Source: Peribacillus butanolivorans (GTDB lineage Bacteria; Bacillota; Bacilli; Bacillales; DSM-1321). From it: a stretch of DNA of 64,000 bases. Position numbers and translations under genes: made by a program. The notes under the pieces were generated by a model that worked only from the letters and a program-made list of their open reading frames with translations, was not told where the DNA came from and ran no database searches. Below, in pieces: positions 17,395 through 26,108 of the stretch. Location: positions 2,220,641-2,284,640 of the forward strand of contig NZ_LGYA01000001.1 in the NCBI RefSeq assembly GCF_001273755.1, given 5' to 3'. Position 1 is the first letter of the stretch. The number at the start of each line of letters is the position of its first letter.

Positions 17395-17830
17395 GATTAA
17401 ATGTAAGTATTCGGTGCAGTAATCAAATCGCTACCTGGGTTAAACGCCGTTCGTGATGGTATTTCAATTATTTTCACACGTCCTCTAATAAATGGTTAGG
17501 TAACTACTACTATCCTTGCTGGAATCACAGGTTCTGCAGGTTCTGCATCAGGAGGAATGGAAATTTCTCTATGCGTTAATGGCAGATAAGTACATCCAAT
17601 ATACAGATCAGTATCCGTTTGAAGTAATGCATCGAGTAGTTTCTAGTAGTTTCAATGGCTGCCGGAGGGATGGATTCCCTTCCTCACAATGGTGGGGCTA
17701 TTACTTTACTTGTCATTAGAGGACTAACACACCGTCAATCGTACCGAGATATATTTGGGGATAACTATCATTAAAACATTAGTGGTATTCTTCGTTATTG
17801 GATTGTATAGTCATACTGGAATCGTATAAT
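17395..17830 (+). pseudogene. GntP-family permease remnant
   Basis: Joining frames gives FGAVIKSLPGLNAVRDGISIIF, then VTTTILAGITGSAGSASGG, SMAAGGMDSLPHNGGAITLL, and IRGLTHRQSYRDIFGITI. These are hallmark C-terminal segments of GntP-type gluconate/hydroxybutyrate permeases. Several frameshifts and stops break it, and the N-terminal half is not recognisable. GntP permeases in Bacillus can sit with ketone-body genes (scoAB), of which a remnant also occurs at 38222. Confidence 0.75.
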
Positions 17831-18161
17831 AAACTGCTTTAAGGTTAGTCATAAAAAGAAATTTTAGTTATTAATAGAGAATTGACGCTTCATTAAAATG
17901 AAATAAGCGGTAAAAACAATGAAAGATCAGGTACCTGTAATATGTGAAGAGAATAATAGAATAGGGTGAACCACCCCGTAATATTAGTTCTCCGTTCTTT
18001 GAAATGTTAAATATAATCAATAGCCGCTGGAAAAAGGAAAGCAAACAGATATCTTAGTTTGATTGTCTGGAAAGGACAGAAGGATTTCTATGCGGGAGGA
18101 GGTGTTCTTTTACATTATTTACTAAGGAAACCAAAAGTAAAAATAAGATCCTCCCATTTTT
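17831..18161. other. Non-coding gap
   Basis: I see no gene or clear signal here, only decayed sequence leading into the ligase remnant. Confidence 0.4.
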
Positions 18162-18596
18162 AAAGGACCTATGGTCATAGAAGGATATTGGGAAAATGAT
18201 ATGGCTAATCAATCTGCATTTATCGATGGGTACTGGCGTTCAGGCGATCTGGCGAAAATAGATGAAGATGGTTTTATCTATATTATGGATCGTAAAAAAG
18301 ATATGATTAACCGTGGTGGAGAAAAGGTCTATTCAGTGGAAGTGGAAAATGTGATATATACCCATCCGAAAGTTTTAGAAGTCGCAGTAGTAGGAATTCC
18401 GGATGAAATCTTTGGTGAAATGGTAAAAGTCTTCATAGTAACCAAAGAGAATATAGTTCTCGAAAAGGATGAAATTATAGAATTTACTTCGAAACAATTA
18501 GCAAGCTATAAAGTTCCAAAAGAAATCGAAATTGTTTCAGAGCTTCCTCGGAATCCAGGTGGAAAGGTTTTGAAGAATCGATTGAAAAATGCATGA
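18162..18596 (+). pseudogene. Acyl-CoA ligase C-terminal remnant
   Basis: About 144 codons encode only the C-terminal domain of an AMP-forming ligase: KGPMVIEGYWEN, SGDLAKIDEDGFIYIMDRKKD, and PRNPGGKVLK with the catalytic Lys. It closely resembles the end of the gene at 6724-8313 but lacks the P-loop and the whole N-terminal domain. The open frame survives although upstream sequence is scrambled, so loss may be recent. No ribosome binding site is seen. Confidence 0.8.
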
Positions 18597-18774
18597 ATTA
18601 ATAAATGGACACTGACTTTATGGTTAGTGTCTTATTTATATAGAGAAAAACTCTCCAGCGGCACATAAGTTTCACACTCCCTATGCAGGGAAAAGATGTA
18701 TTTATACTGAATAATATATAGAGAGAGATATGAGAAAGGTAACAGCTGTATGAGGGGCAGGGTGATAAAAAGAT

Positions 18775-19524
18775 GTGTTAATGTTTTTCAGAGTCTTTGT
18801 GTGGATTGTATTTATAGCTTTATTAGCATATGTTGTTCTTTCCTGGAAATTTAAAGACAAGGTAAGTAGGAAGATTGAAGCGATTAGGAAAACCTGGTAT
18901 GTCATTTTTATATTGGGAGCATTGATTTATTGGAGTTTCTATCCGAAAAGTATATTCATTGAGTGGAAGAATTTTTTGATTATGGCGATTGTGTTTGTTC
19001 TGGTGGATATGTTTGTGTTTTTGAGTATGTATATATCCAAAATCGGCGATAATGAACTTTCCTATGCCACAAGGGCTGTTGCGGAAAGTGACAAACTTTT
19101 AACGGACAACCGCGAAAAGGTAAAAAATATGTTTCACCTTTTGAAAAAAGAGGGAATTCCGGAGTATTATCAAACGAATAAGGAATACCTAGCTTACTTG
19201 AGTATTCTGCTTCAGGCCTATGCCGCTAAAGAGGGGATGAACGTGAAGATTCTCCCTTTTAAAACGGAACAGGACAAGCAATTGGTGCTAAATGGGCATC
19301 CGAACTTGAATGGCAGTATCATCCGTGCTACATTGGAAAGAGAAGATACGTATTATAACGATGAAGAAAAAATGGCATTGCAGCCTGTAAGTATTTTAAT
19401 GGAACCTTATATCCTAAACGTTAAATCAGAAAGCTTCGTTTCAGAAGTGGATTGTTTATTAATAGCATTATTGATCATGATGTTTGATATGGTCATAAAA
19501 CAAAAGCAAGGTGGTGAAGGATGA
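18775..19524 (+). CDS. spoIISA: SpoIISA toxin
   Basis: This 249-aa membrane toxin has three N-terminal hydrophobic segments (residues about 4-22, 42-57 and 65-85), with the family wording IRKTWYVIFILGALIYW. A cytosolic GAF-like domain follows (SYATRAVAESDKL to the end). SpoIISA damages the cell envelope unless bound by SpoIISB. The GTG at 18775, after AGGGTGA, gives the family N-terminus. The stop overlaps the region just before the spoIISB start at 19525, so toxin and antitoxin are translationally linked. Recognised from similarity to B. subtilis SpoIISA as I recall it. Confidence 0.9.
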   Translation: MLMFFRVFVWIVFIALLAYVVLSWKFKDKVSRKIEAIRKTWYVIFILGALIYWSFYPKSIFIEWKNFLIMAIVFVLVDMFVFLSMYISKIGDNELSYATRAVAESDKLLTDNREKVKNMFHLLKKEGIPEYYQTNKEYLAYLSILLQAYAAKEGMNVKILPFKTEQDKQLVLNGHPNLNGSIIRATLEREDTYYNDEEKMALQPVSILMEPYILNVKSESFVSEVDCLLIALLIMMFDMVIKQKQGGEG

Positions 19525-19704
19525 ATGAGCATTTATGATAAAGCAGGCAGCGAGATTTCAGTTGCCGTAATCAAACCGCAGGTCAAGATTCCCGATGTAG
19601 GCTTAAGCCCTCATACTAAAAAGGTGATGAAACAGAATGAACGCATTATCCTGAATCAAAAAGAAAAAACTGCACGATTCAGTCGATTAAGAGACGTACT
19701 ATAA
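19525..19704 (+). CDS. spoIISB: SpoIISB antitoxin
   Basis: This 59-aa basic, probably disordered protein begins MSIYDKAGSEIS and contains SPHTKKVMKQNERII, matching the SPHTARIFKENERLI segment of SpoIISB. SpoIISB binds the SpoIISA cytosolic domain and neutralises it. The ATG lies directly after the spoIISA stop. GGTGAAGG within the end of spoIISA supplies the ribosome binding site. Confidence 0.85.
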   Translation: MSIYDKAGSEISVAVIKPQVKIPDVGLSPHTKKVMKQNERIILNQKEKTARFSRLRDVL

Positions 19705-19706
19705 GA

Positions 19707-19738
19707 ATAAGGGCAGAGGAAAATTCCTCTGCCCTTAT
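19707..19738. other. GC-rich hairpin after spoIISB
   Basis: ATAAGGGCAGAGG and CCTCTGCCCTTAT form a perfect 13-bp stem. No T run follows, so it may attenuate or protect the transcript rather than end it. It separates spoIISB from spoIISC. Confidence 0.6.
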
Positions 19739-19801
19739 GATATTTAGAGGAAATATGCATATACTATTCAAAACTAAAGAATAGGAAGGGTCTTTCAGTA
19801 T

Positions 19802-19939
19802 ATGAACAAAAAACCCGAGAGAGTGAACATCCCGACCCCCTCCGCTTCACCATCTGAGAAACGGATACATAAAGAAAATGCGAACTTGCTGAAGCTCCTG
19901 CAAAGGTTGAAAGCGAAACGTTGGATCTTTTTACGATAA
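19802..19939 (+). CDS. spoIISC: SpoIISC-like third component
   Basis: This 45-aa basic peptide begins MNKKPERVNIPTPSAS and carries SEKRIHKENANLLKLL, which resembles the SpoIISB core (SPHT..KENERL). In B. subtilis a 45-residue SpoIISC follows spoIISB and acts as a second antitoxin-like protein; size, position and motif agree here. AGGAAGGG lies about 14 nt upstream, a rather long spacing. An intrinsic terminator follows directly. Confidence 0.7.
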   Translation: MNKKPERVNIPTPSASPSEKRIHKENANLLKLLQRLKAKRWIFLR

Positions 19940-19945
19940 TGGAAG

Positions 19946-19978
19946 ACCAGTGTGTAATAAACACTGGTTTTTTTATTT
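19946..19978 (+). terminator. Terminator of the spoIIS locus
   Basis: ACCAGTGT-GTAATAA-ACACTGGT is followed by a T run. Confidence 0.85.
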
Positions 19979-19994
19979 ATTTAGAAGTGCAAAA

Positions 19995-20951
19995 TCATTC
20001 TTGATAGTATTGGATTTTTTTTCGTCCAGACTCTTTAGCCTTATACATTGTCCAATCCGCTTTTTTCAAAAGTGACTCCATTTCGGTTCCATTGTCAGGA
20101 TAAAAACTTATCCCGATGCTTGCGGAGACAAAATAAACATTTCCATTAATGTGAATGGGCATGGTGGATAATTGTTTTAAAATGAATTCAGCCTTTTGTT
20201 GGGTGCTTATTAAGAGATCCTCACACTGAGATGTAGGTAACAAAACGATAAATTCATCCCCGCCGATTCGTGCCACATAACTATCCTCTGGTACAAATTG
20301 CAATAGACATTCAGCCGTCCTTTTAATAACAGAGTCTCCGATATCATGACCAAAAGAGTCATTGAAATATTTAAAATGATCCAAATCAATATAAAGTATA
20401 GCCATTTCATTGTGTATTTTTTCCTTATTATAATTGAAATAATTATAAATGAAGTTCCGATTATAGAGACCCGTCAATGAGTCCCTGATAATCCCATTTT
20501 CAAGAACGATTGATTGACTGATTAAAGTTGCCAAAGACTTAATGAGTATCACATCATACTCTTTGAAATCAAAAGGTTTAATGTCAAAAGCACAAAGTGT
20601 CCCGAAGATATTATCCCCATTTGTTAGGGGATAGCCCATAAAACATCCGTTTCCAATAACCTTCGTTATAGGATGATCGCTTGTCAAGGGATGTTGCTTT
20701 AAGTTGGGGATAACAAGCGGTTCCAAATCATTTTCAACAACTAATTTGCAAAAAACCATATTATAAGGAAGGGTGTCTCCTTCAAATATTAGCTCTGCAT
20801 TTCGGTTAAAAGATTTAATCATAAAACTTTGTAAAGGACTACGAATAGAAAGGAAGAATGTATTGACCTCTATCGTATGAGCTAATAATGCTAATACCTC
20901 TTTTGCGATAGAGTCGAAATTTTTATAGTAATTGATATCATGCTGAATCAT
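19995..20951 (-). CDS. GAF-GGDEF diguanylate cyclase
   Basis: This 318-aa cytosolic protein has an N-terminal GAF sensor domain (about residues 15-145; GNGCFMGYPLTNGDNIFGTLCAFD) and a C-terminal GGDEF domain. The GGDEF domain has DSLTGLYNRNF, YIDLDHFKYFND and the active site RIGGDEF. It should make cyclic di-GMP in response to a GAF ligand or oligomeric state. No transmembrane segment is present. It faces the terminator of spoIISABC and is transcribed alone. Confidence 0.92.
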   Translation of the reverse strand: MIQHDINYYKNFDSIAKEVLALLAHTIEVNTFFLSIRSPLQSFMIKSFNRNAELIFEGDTLPYNMVFCKLVVENDLEPLVIPNLKQHPLTSDHPITKVIGNGCFMGYPLTNGDNIFGTLCAFDIKPFDFKEYDVILIKSLATLISQSIVLENGIIRDSLTGLYNRNFIYNYFNYNKEKIHNEMAILYIDLDHFKYFNDSFGHDIGDSVIKRTAECLLQFVPEDSYVARIGGDEFIVLLPTSQCEDLLISTQQKAEFILKQLSTMPIHINGNVYFVSASIGISFYPDNGTEMESLLKKADWTMYKAKESGRKKIQYYQE

Positions 20952-21342
20952 TTTCAGGCTCCCCTTTTTCTATAGTCTTTTTAGCTTTTCTGGATGTTAT
21001 TTTTCATAATCAACTAGAAAGACTCAAGAGCAATATATTGATTGCCGTGACAGTTTGAATTCATTTATAAAGGACACATATGTTATCGATTATGTAAGTA
21101 ACACTCTCTATATTTCTAAGTTCAGAATGTTTTGTCAGTATACTCATGATCCTTATTATATTTCGGATAAATTGAAAAATCATTATTTTCCTTACCCTCA
21201 TTTAAAATCTACCTTATATACCTTTTACATAAGCATTAGTCAATGTATTGTCATTCATACGTTTCCTCTGCAAAATCAATAAGACGTGATTTGTATCACT
21301 TCTCGATGAAATTCCATTATAATAAGTAACTAATCTAACTAT
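20952..21342. other. Intergenic, no supported gene
   Basis: AT-rich leader of the GGDEF gene. Short open frames here lack ribosome binding sites and coding character. Confidence 0.4.
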
Positions 21343-21456
21343 CATGTATTATACTGTACATGAAATGGTAAGAGTACCATTTACCTAACACACCTGGTAT
21401 GATTTATCATATTATCTGCAAGGTTGCGTTTGTACATTTCTTTAACGAACGGTTAA
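21343..21456. promoter_or_regulatory. Cluster of three palindromes
   Basis: Three perfect dyads lie within 114 bp: CATGTA-N8-TACATG (21343-21362), AAATGGTA-AGAG-TACCATTT (21363-21382) and TTAAC-GAACG-GTTAA (21442-21456). They lie between the divergent GGDEF and helicase genes and are candidate operators. No factor can be named. Confidence 0.45.
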
Positions 21457-21572
21457 GTTCTTATGAATTTTGCAGATAAAACATGCGTGGAGATAATTTA
21501 AAAAATTGTTTTGGAGAGGATAAATAAGAAAAAGAGTAAACTTACATACAGGAAATTCAAAAGGGGATCATT

Positions 21573-24143
21573 ATGGGAAAATTAGAAAATATATACCCAA
21601 TTGCAATAGAGAATACAAAACAAAAAATCATCCAGGATATGGATTTTTATTTAGAGAATCAAGAGACATTACCTTCTTATTCGACGTACATATCTGACAG
21701 GATGTCTTATATAGAGCAGATATGGATCAATGTCTGGTTGAGTAAGGCTTCAAACGATGTGCCTAGAAAAGAAAAAAGGGGATTTCTAAACGAAAGGGGC
21801 TTTGTTACTGAAGGGTCAGATCACAAGCTAATCAACAGCTTGTTCCGCAATGAATTAAAGAGCTATCGTCCTTTTGATGTATTAACCTGGATCAAAATTA
21901 CCTTCTCTGAAAATCAGGAAGAATGGGAGGAGAGATATAAAAAAGCAAGGGAAAACTTCTTTAAACGACAAGAAGAACAACGGCTGGCTAATGAGCGGTG
22001 GAAAGTACGTGAAAGGCTTCAAGACGAAGCTAATACTTTTTTTGAGAAGAGTTCGCTTCTTTTATATTTGCATGTTAGGTATTATATCGCTGAAATATTA
22101 GTAGCTGATCTTCAAAATAAACCGAAGTTTCAATATGTTACCCCATATATGCTAGAAGAACAATTGGTGGAAGCAGGTTTGTTTGAATCAACAGAATACT
22201 TAATGGTAACTGATTTTTTTGAAGAACTAACAGGTGATATACACTCCTTGTTTGATTGGGGGAAGAATCATTACGAATATGAAAATTATTTTTATAGGTA
22301 TGAAAGGCTAATTTCAGAGTTTATTTTAGGGTTCGCTCCAAAAAAGTTCATTAACCATTTACCTGTAACACTGCACCATGATTTTTTGGAAGCATATGGG
22401 GAAAAATTGACTTCGGGAGCCCTTCAAGGAATGCTTCGAGATGAATTGGCTGATTTGTCACAGGCTTGTTTTGATGAACTTCAAGAAGAATACCTATCTG
22501 ATTTACTGAAACTTGCGAAGACTCCTTTTAATGAATCATTGCACCAGAAAATATTTGAAGAAGATGAGGAGAACAGGGAAAGAAGAAAAGCTGAGGTATT
22601 GGCGGAACAAGCCAGAAGGCAAGCAGAAGAGGAACGGATTATTGAAGATATTTTTGGAAAGGCCTATACTCCTTCATTAGGAAAAAGGGTTAGGTATGTT
22701 TTGCATATCGGTGAGACCAATACTGGGAAGACACATCAGGCACTCAAAAAAATGAAAGCAGCCGAAAGTGGTTTATATCTTGCCCCGCTAAGACTTCTAG
22801 CATTAGAAGTGTTTGACAAGCTAAATGCAGAAGGGGTGCCTTGCTCATTAAAGACCGGAGAAGAAGAAAAGTCGGTGGAGGGTGCTAAACATTTCTCTTG
22901 TACAGTCGAAATGTTTCATGAAAAAGACTACCATGAGGTAATCGTCATTGATGAAGCCCAAATGATTGCAGATAAAGATCGTGGCTTTTCTTGGTTTCGA
23001 GCAATCACGCAAGCAAATGCTAAGGAAGTACACATTATTGGGAGCAGGAATATAAAAATGATGCTTCTCAACCTATTAAATGGAGCAAATTTAGAACTGC
23101 ATGAATACACACGGGACATTCCCTTGGAGATAGAACCAAGAGAGTTTGGATTGAAGTACACCAAAAAAGGGGATGCGCTTATTTGTTTTTCAAGAAGGCA
23201 GGTTCTAGAAACTGCCTCCCGTCTCCAAGGGAGTGGACATAGTGTCAGCATGATATATGGGAGCATGCCCCCTGAGAATAGAAAACGACAAATTGAGCTT
23301 TTTAATCGTGGCGAAACATCTGTTGTTGTTGCCACAGATGCAATAGGAATGGGATTGAACTTGCCAATCCGTCGCATTGTCTTTCTTGAGAATGAAAAAT
23401 TCGACGGGACACGCAGAAGAAGACTGACATCACAAGAAGTTAAACAAATCGCAGGACGGGCAGGGAGAAAAGGTATTTACGACACCGGAAAGGTTGCTTT
23501 TACAGCAGAGATAAAAATAATGAATAAACTGCTTGAACAGGTAGATGAGCCCGTTCAAACTTTTACTATAGCTCCTACTTCTGCAGTATTTGAACGTTTT
23601 CAGAAGTATTATCGGCATCTAGGAACATTTTTTGAATTGTGGGAGAAATTCGAGCCCCCAAACGGAACTAAAAAGGCATCCCTCACAGAAGAACGCGAGC
23701 TTTACGAGTTGATTCGAGATACTGAAATCGAAGCACGTTTTTCGTTAATGGATTTATATGGATTCCTACATCTACCCTTTTCAGCTAAAGAACCTAGACT
23801 TATCCGGCAGTGGCTAGAGACGGTCGAAGCCATAGCCGAGAGCAGCAATCTACCAGATCCAATCATCAAGACAAGGAATCTAGAGGAATTGGAACTTTCC
23901 TATAAAGCCATAGGTCTACATCTTTTATTTCTATACCGAATGGGAAGAAGAACTGAAGCCATTTATTGGGAACGTGTCCGTGAAGAGATCAGTGATGGTG
24001 TTCATGATCAGTTAAAAGATGAAATGATTAATTATCAGAAAAAATGCAAGCGATGTGGAAAAAAGTTGCCGGATAGCTTACGGTTTCAAATTTGTGACGC
24101 ATGCTATCATAAGGGTCAAAGAAGAACACACAGACCCAAATAA
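21573..24143 (+). CDS. Suv3-like DEAD/DEAH-box helicase with C-terminal zinc ribbon
   Basis: This 856-aa superfamily 2 helicase has Walker A GETNTGKT (about residue 384), a DEAQ box (VIDEAQM, about 450) and TDAIGMGLNLP. Motif VI is QIAGRAGRKG (about 626). This motif set resembles mitochondrial Suv3, an RNA helicase. The first 370 residues are a charged, helical region with no domain I recognise. The last 40 hold CKRCGKK...CDACYHK, a four-cysteine zinc ribbon. The start is ATG after AAAGGGGATC. It stands alone, and a strong terminator follows. An RNA-processing role is likely but unproven. Confidence 0.85.
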   Translation: MGKLENIYPIAIENTKQKIIQDMDFYLENQETLPSYSTYISDRMSYIEQIWINVWLSKASNDVPRKEKRGFLNERGFVTEGSDHKLINSLFRNELKSYRPFDVLTWIKITFSENQEEWEERYKKARENFFKRQEEQRLANERWKVRERLQDEANTFFEKSSLLLYLHVRYYIAEILVADLQNKPKFQYVTPYMLEEQLVEAGLFESTEYLMVTDFFEELTGDIHSLFDWGKNHYEYENYFYRYERLISEFILGFAPKKFINHLPVTLHHDFLEAYGEKLTSGALQGMLRDELADLSQACFDELQEEYLSDLLKLAKTPFNESLHQKIFEEDEENRERRKAEVLAEQARRQAEEERIIEDIFGKAYTPSLGKRVRYVLHIGETNTGKTHQALKKMKAAESGLYLAPLRLLALEVFDKLNAEGVPCSLKTGEEEKSVEGAKHFSCTVEMFHEKDYHEVIVIDEAQMIADKDRGFSWFRAITQANAKEVHIIGSRNIKMMLLNLLNGANLELHEYTRDIPLEIEPREFGLKYTKKGDALICFSRRQVLETASRLQGSGHSVSMIYGSMPPENRKRQIELFNRGETSVVVATDAIGMGLNLPIRRIVFLENEKFDGTRRRRLTSQEVKQIAGRAGRKGIYDTGKVAFTAEIKIMNKLLEQVDEPVQTFTIAPTSAVFERFQKYYRHLGTFFELWEKFEPPNGTKKASLTEERELYELIRDTEIEARFSLMDLYGFLHLPFSAKEPRLIRQWLETVEAIAESSNLPDPIIKTRNLEELELSYKAIGLHLLFLYRMGRRTEAIYWERVREEISDGVHDQLKDEMINYQKKCKRCGKKLPDSLRFQICDACYHKGQRRTHRPK

Positions 24144-24191
24144 CTGAACTTGTTTAAGGAAATTGGCAACTGGTGAATTTTAGAGACAGAT

Positions 24192-24242
24192 CAACCCGAA
24201 TAAATGCACCTTTATATGGCGTCGTTATTCGGGTTGTTGTTC
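24192..24242 (+). terminator. Terminator of the helicase gene
   Basis: CAACCCGAATAA and TTATTCGGGTTG form a perfect 12-bp stem followed by TTGTTC. Confidence 0.75.
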
Positions 24243-24524
24243 ATAATCTGATTTTTTTCCTTCCTCAGTTGGTAAAGCCCCCTGACCTTGACCTGTTAAA
24301 TATTTTGATCCCTAATTCCCCTTCAAATTGCTCAATATGCATGGATCTTTCCCTGTATCCATATATATATTTTATTATGAATCCTTCCATAAATAGATCC
24401 CGCTCAATCACTATTGATAACGCTCCTAATTTTAAATGGGACCAATTACTCATAATTAAATACTACAACCATGTGATATATTAGTCAATTATGATTTATA
24501 AAATTCAGATAATTCAAATAAATC

Positions 24525-24716
24525 AAACATAATAGAGGACGTCTCCCTGATACATCTTCGACTTCTCTAATAAAGTCTAGAAGACTTGTCAGACCTTCAA
24601 GTTTATGTGCTACTTTAAAGCTCTTTTTGTATGGCTTCTTTTTATCCAAGAATGATTGAACCTGACTTTCACCTTTTGCTACATCCAGACCAATGACTGG
24701 ATCTATCGTTTATCTC
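24525..24716 (-). pseudogene. IS110-family transposase, N-terminal remnant
   Basis: The minus strand reads IDPVIGLDVAKGESQVQSFLD, then SFKVAHKLEGLTSLLDF. This is the N-terminal DEDD-domain start of an IS110-type transposase, including the first Asp in GLDVAKG. AAGGAGGAGATAAACG stands in front, but the start codon is now ATA instead of ATG. The remaining ~330 codons are gone. Confidence 0.75.
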
Positions 24717-24794
24717 CTCCTTGAAATACAATTAACCGGTAACCCCTATACCTCCATATGGTTTGATTTAGAATTAGTTAGCAAAATCCTACAG

Positions 24795-24969
24795 ATATTA
24801 TTCAGAATTTCAACAAGGAAAATTACGATTTTGCTATGATCTATACATCTATAATGAGTTAAAAAAAGAAAAAAATATTCGGTTTGAACATATTCATGAT
24901 GGTCATATATGTATTGCAGTGGGTAAAAATTCTCCTTTTTATTCTTTGTTAAAGACTAATATACGTTAG
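24795..24969 (+). pseudogene. LysR-type regulator fragment
   Basis: A short open stretch reads NELKKEKNIRFEHIHDGHICIAVGKNSPFYSL, typical of the effector-binding domain of LysR regulators. A +1 shift upstream gives YDFAMIYTS. There is no helix-turn-helix part. The fragment ends against the YeiH-type gene on the other strand. Confidence 0.55.
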
Positions 24970-25989
24970 CGATGATAAAAGAAATGATGTAATAATAATG
25001 GCAATAAGTGGACGTATTGCTTTGGTACGTAATTCTTTCAAGCTAATATTTAATCCTAATCCGGTCATTGACATTGTTAACATTAATGATGTGAAGTCTG
25101 CAATATCAGACATCACTTTTTGTGATACCAATACCTTATTACCAATGATATAGCTTCCTACAAAACTCATAACGATAAAGCCAATTAAAAACCATGGAAA
25201 CTCGAATCTTGCCTCCCCTTCTATTTTTCCTTTCTTTTTCATCCAAAGCATGAGAATAAAGCAAACCGGAACTAATAGGAATACTCGTGTAAGTTTGGCA
25301 AGTAATGCGTGAGCAAGAGCATCCTGGCCTGCCGGGGCAGCAGCTAAAGCAACATGGCCTATCTCGTGTAGGCTGATTCCAACCCAATTTCCGTAGTTCA
25401 TAGGACCAATTGATAAAAAAGGATATATTAACGTATAGATTATTGAAAACACTGTGCCGACTAATGCGATGATGCCTACTCCCATAGCCGTATCTTCATC
25501 TTTTGCTTTTATAATTGGCGATACGGCTGCGATGGCAGCTGCACCACAAATGCCTGTGCCGACACTTAATAATAAAGAAAGATTAAAATCTGCCTTTAGC
25601 CATTTTGCAATGATCATAAGAACAACAATTGAAAAAATGATCGTTATTGTCCCTCTTAGCAATAGAGGGAAACCCTGATGAAATATCACAATCATGTTAA
25701 GCTTTAATCCATAAAGTATGATGGCAAATCTCAATAGTTTTTTTGATGAAAATTGAATACCAGTACGTAATTTTTTTGGATATCCAAAAACCTGTCTATA
25801 AACCACAGCTAGTAAAATGGCACACGCAAGAGGTCCAATATGATTTAGACCTGGCAACGCTGCCAAAATAAAACCTAACACGGCTATGATCAATGTAAAA
25901 CCAATTCCATAAATCAAAGAAACATTTAGCTTTTTTGCCGCTTTTTTTTGCTTATTTGGACTGGGAGTTATTAACGCTTTTTGTTCCAA
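24949..25989 (-). CDS. YeiH/UPF0324-family membrane protein (putative sulfate/sulfite exporter)
   Basis: This 346-aa membrane protein has about 10 hydrophobic segments. It carries the family's conserved stretches SVGTGICGAAAIAAVSP and ISLHEIGHVALAAAPAG. The family is annotated as putative sulfate exporters, with little biochemistry. The N-terminal 20 residues are polar and lysine-rich. The start is ATG. It is divergent from a LysR regulator gene 119 bp away, a common pairing in which the regulator controls the exporter. Confidence 0.85.
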   Translation of the reverse strand: MEQKALITPSPNKQKKAAKKLNVSLIYGIGFTLIIAVLGFILAALPGLNHIGPLACAILLAVVYRQVFGYPKKLRTGIQFSSKKLLRFAIILYGLKLNMIVIFHQGFPLLLRGTITIIFSIVVLMIIAKWLKADFNLSLLLSVGTGICGAAAIAAVSPIIKAKDEDTAMGVGIIALVGTVFSIIYTLIYPFLSIGPMNYGNWVGISLHEIGHVALAAAPAGQDALAHALLAKLTRVFLLVPVCFILMLWMKKKGKIEGEARFEFPWFLIGFIVMSFVGSYIIGNKVLVSQKVMSDIADFTSLMLTMSMTGLGLNISLKELRTKAIRPLIAIIITSFLLSSLTYISL

Positions 25990-26108
25990 TGTTTTTCAAC
26001 CCCTTATTTGGATTATTTATAATTTATCGTACCTAATGATTTACAATAAGGAAAATAAATGATTATTATAGTTATAATAAGTAAATGCGATAGTAAGAAG
26101 GAGAACAT

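Noticed and set aside
21055..21282. 75-codon open frame
   Set aside because: No ribosome binding site; composition is that of random AT-rich DNA between two divergent genes.
24173..24484. 103-codon open frame after the helicase
   Set aside because: It contains the helicase terminator hairpin and has no recognisable protein character.
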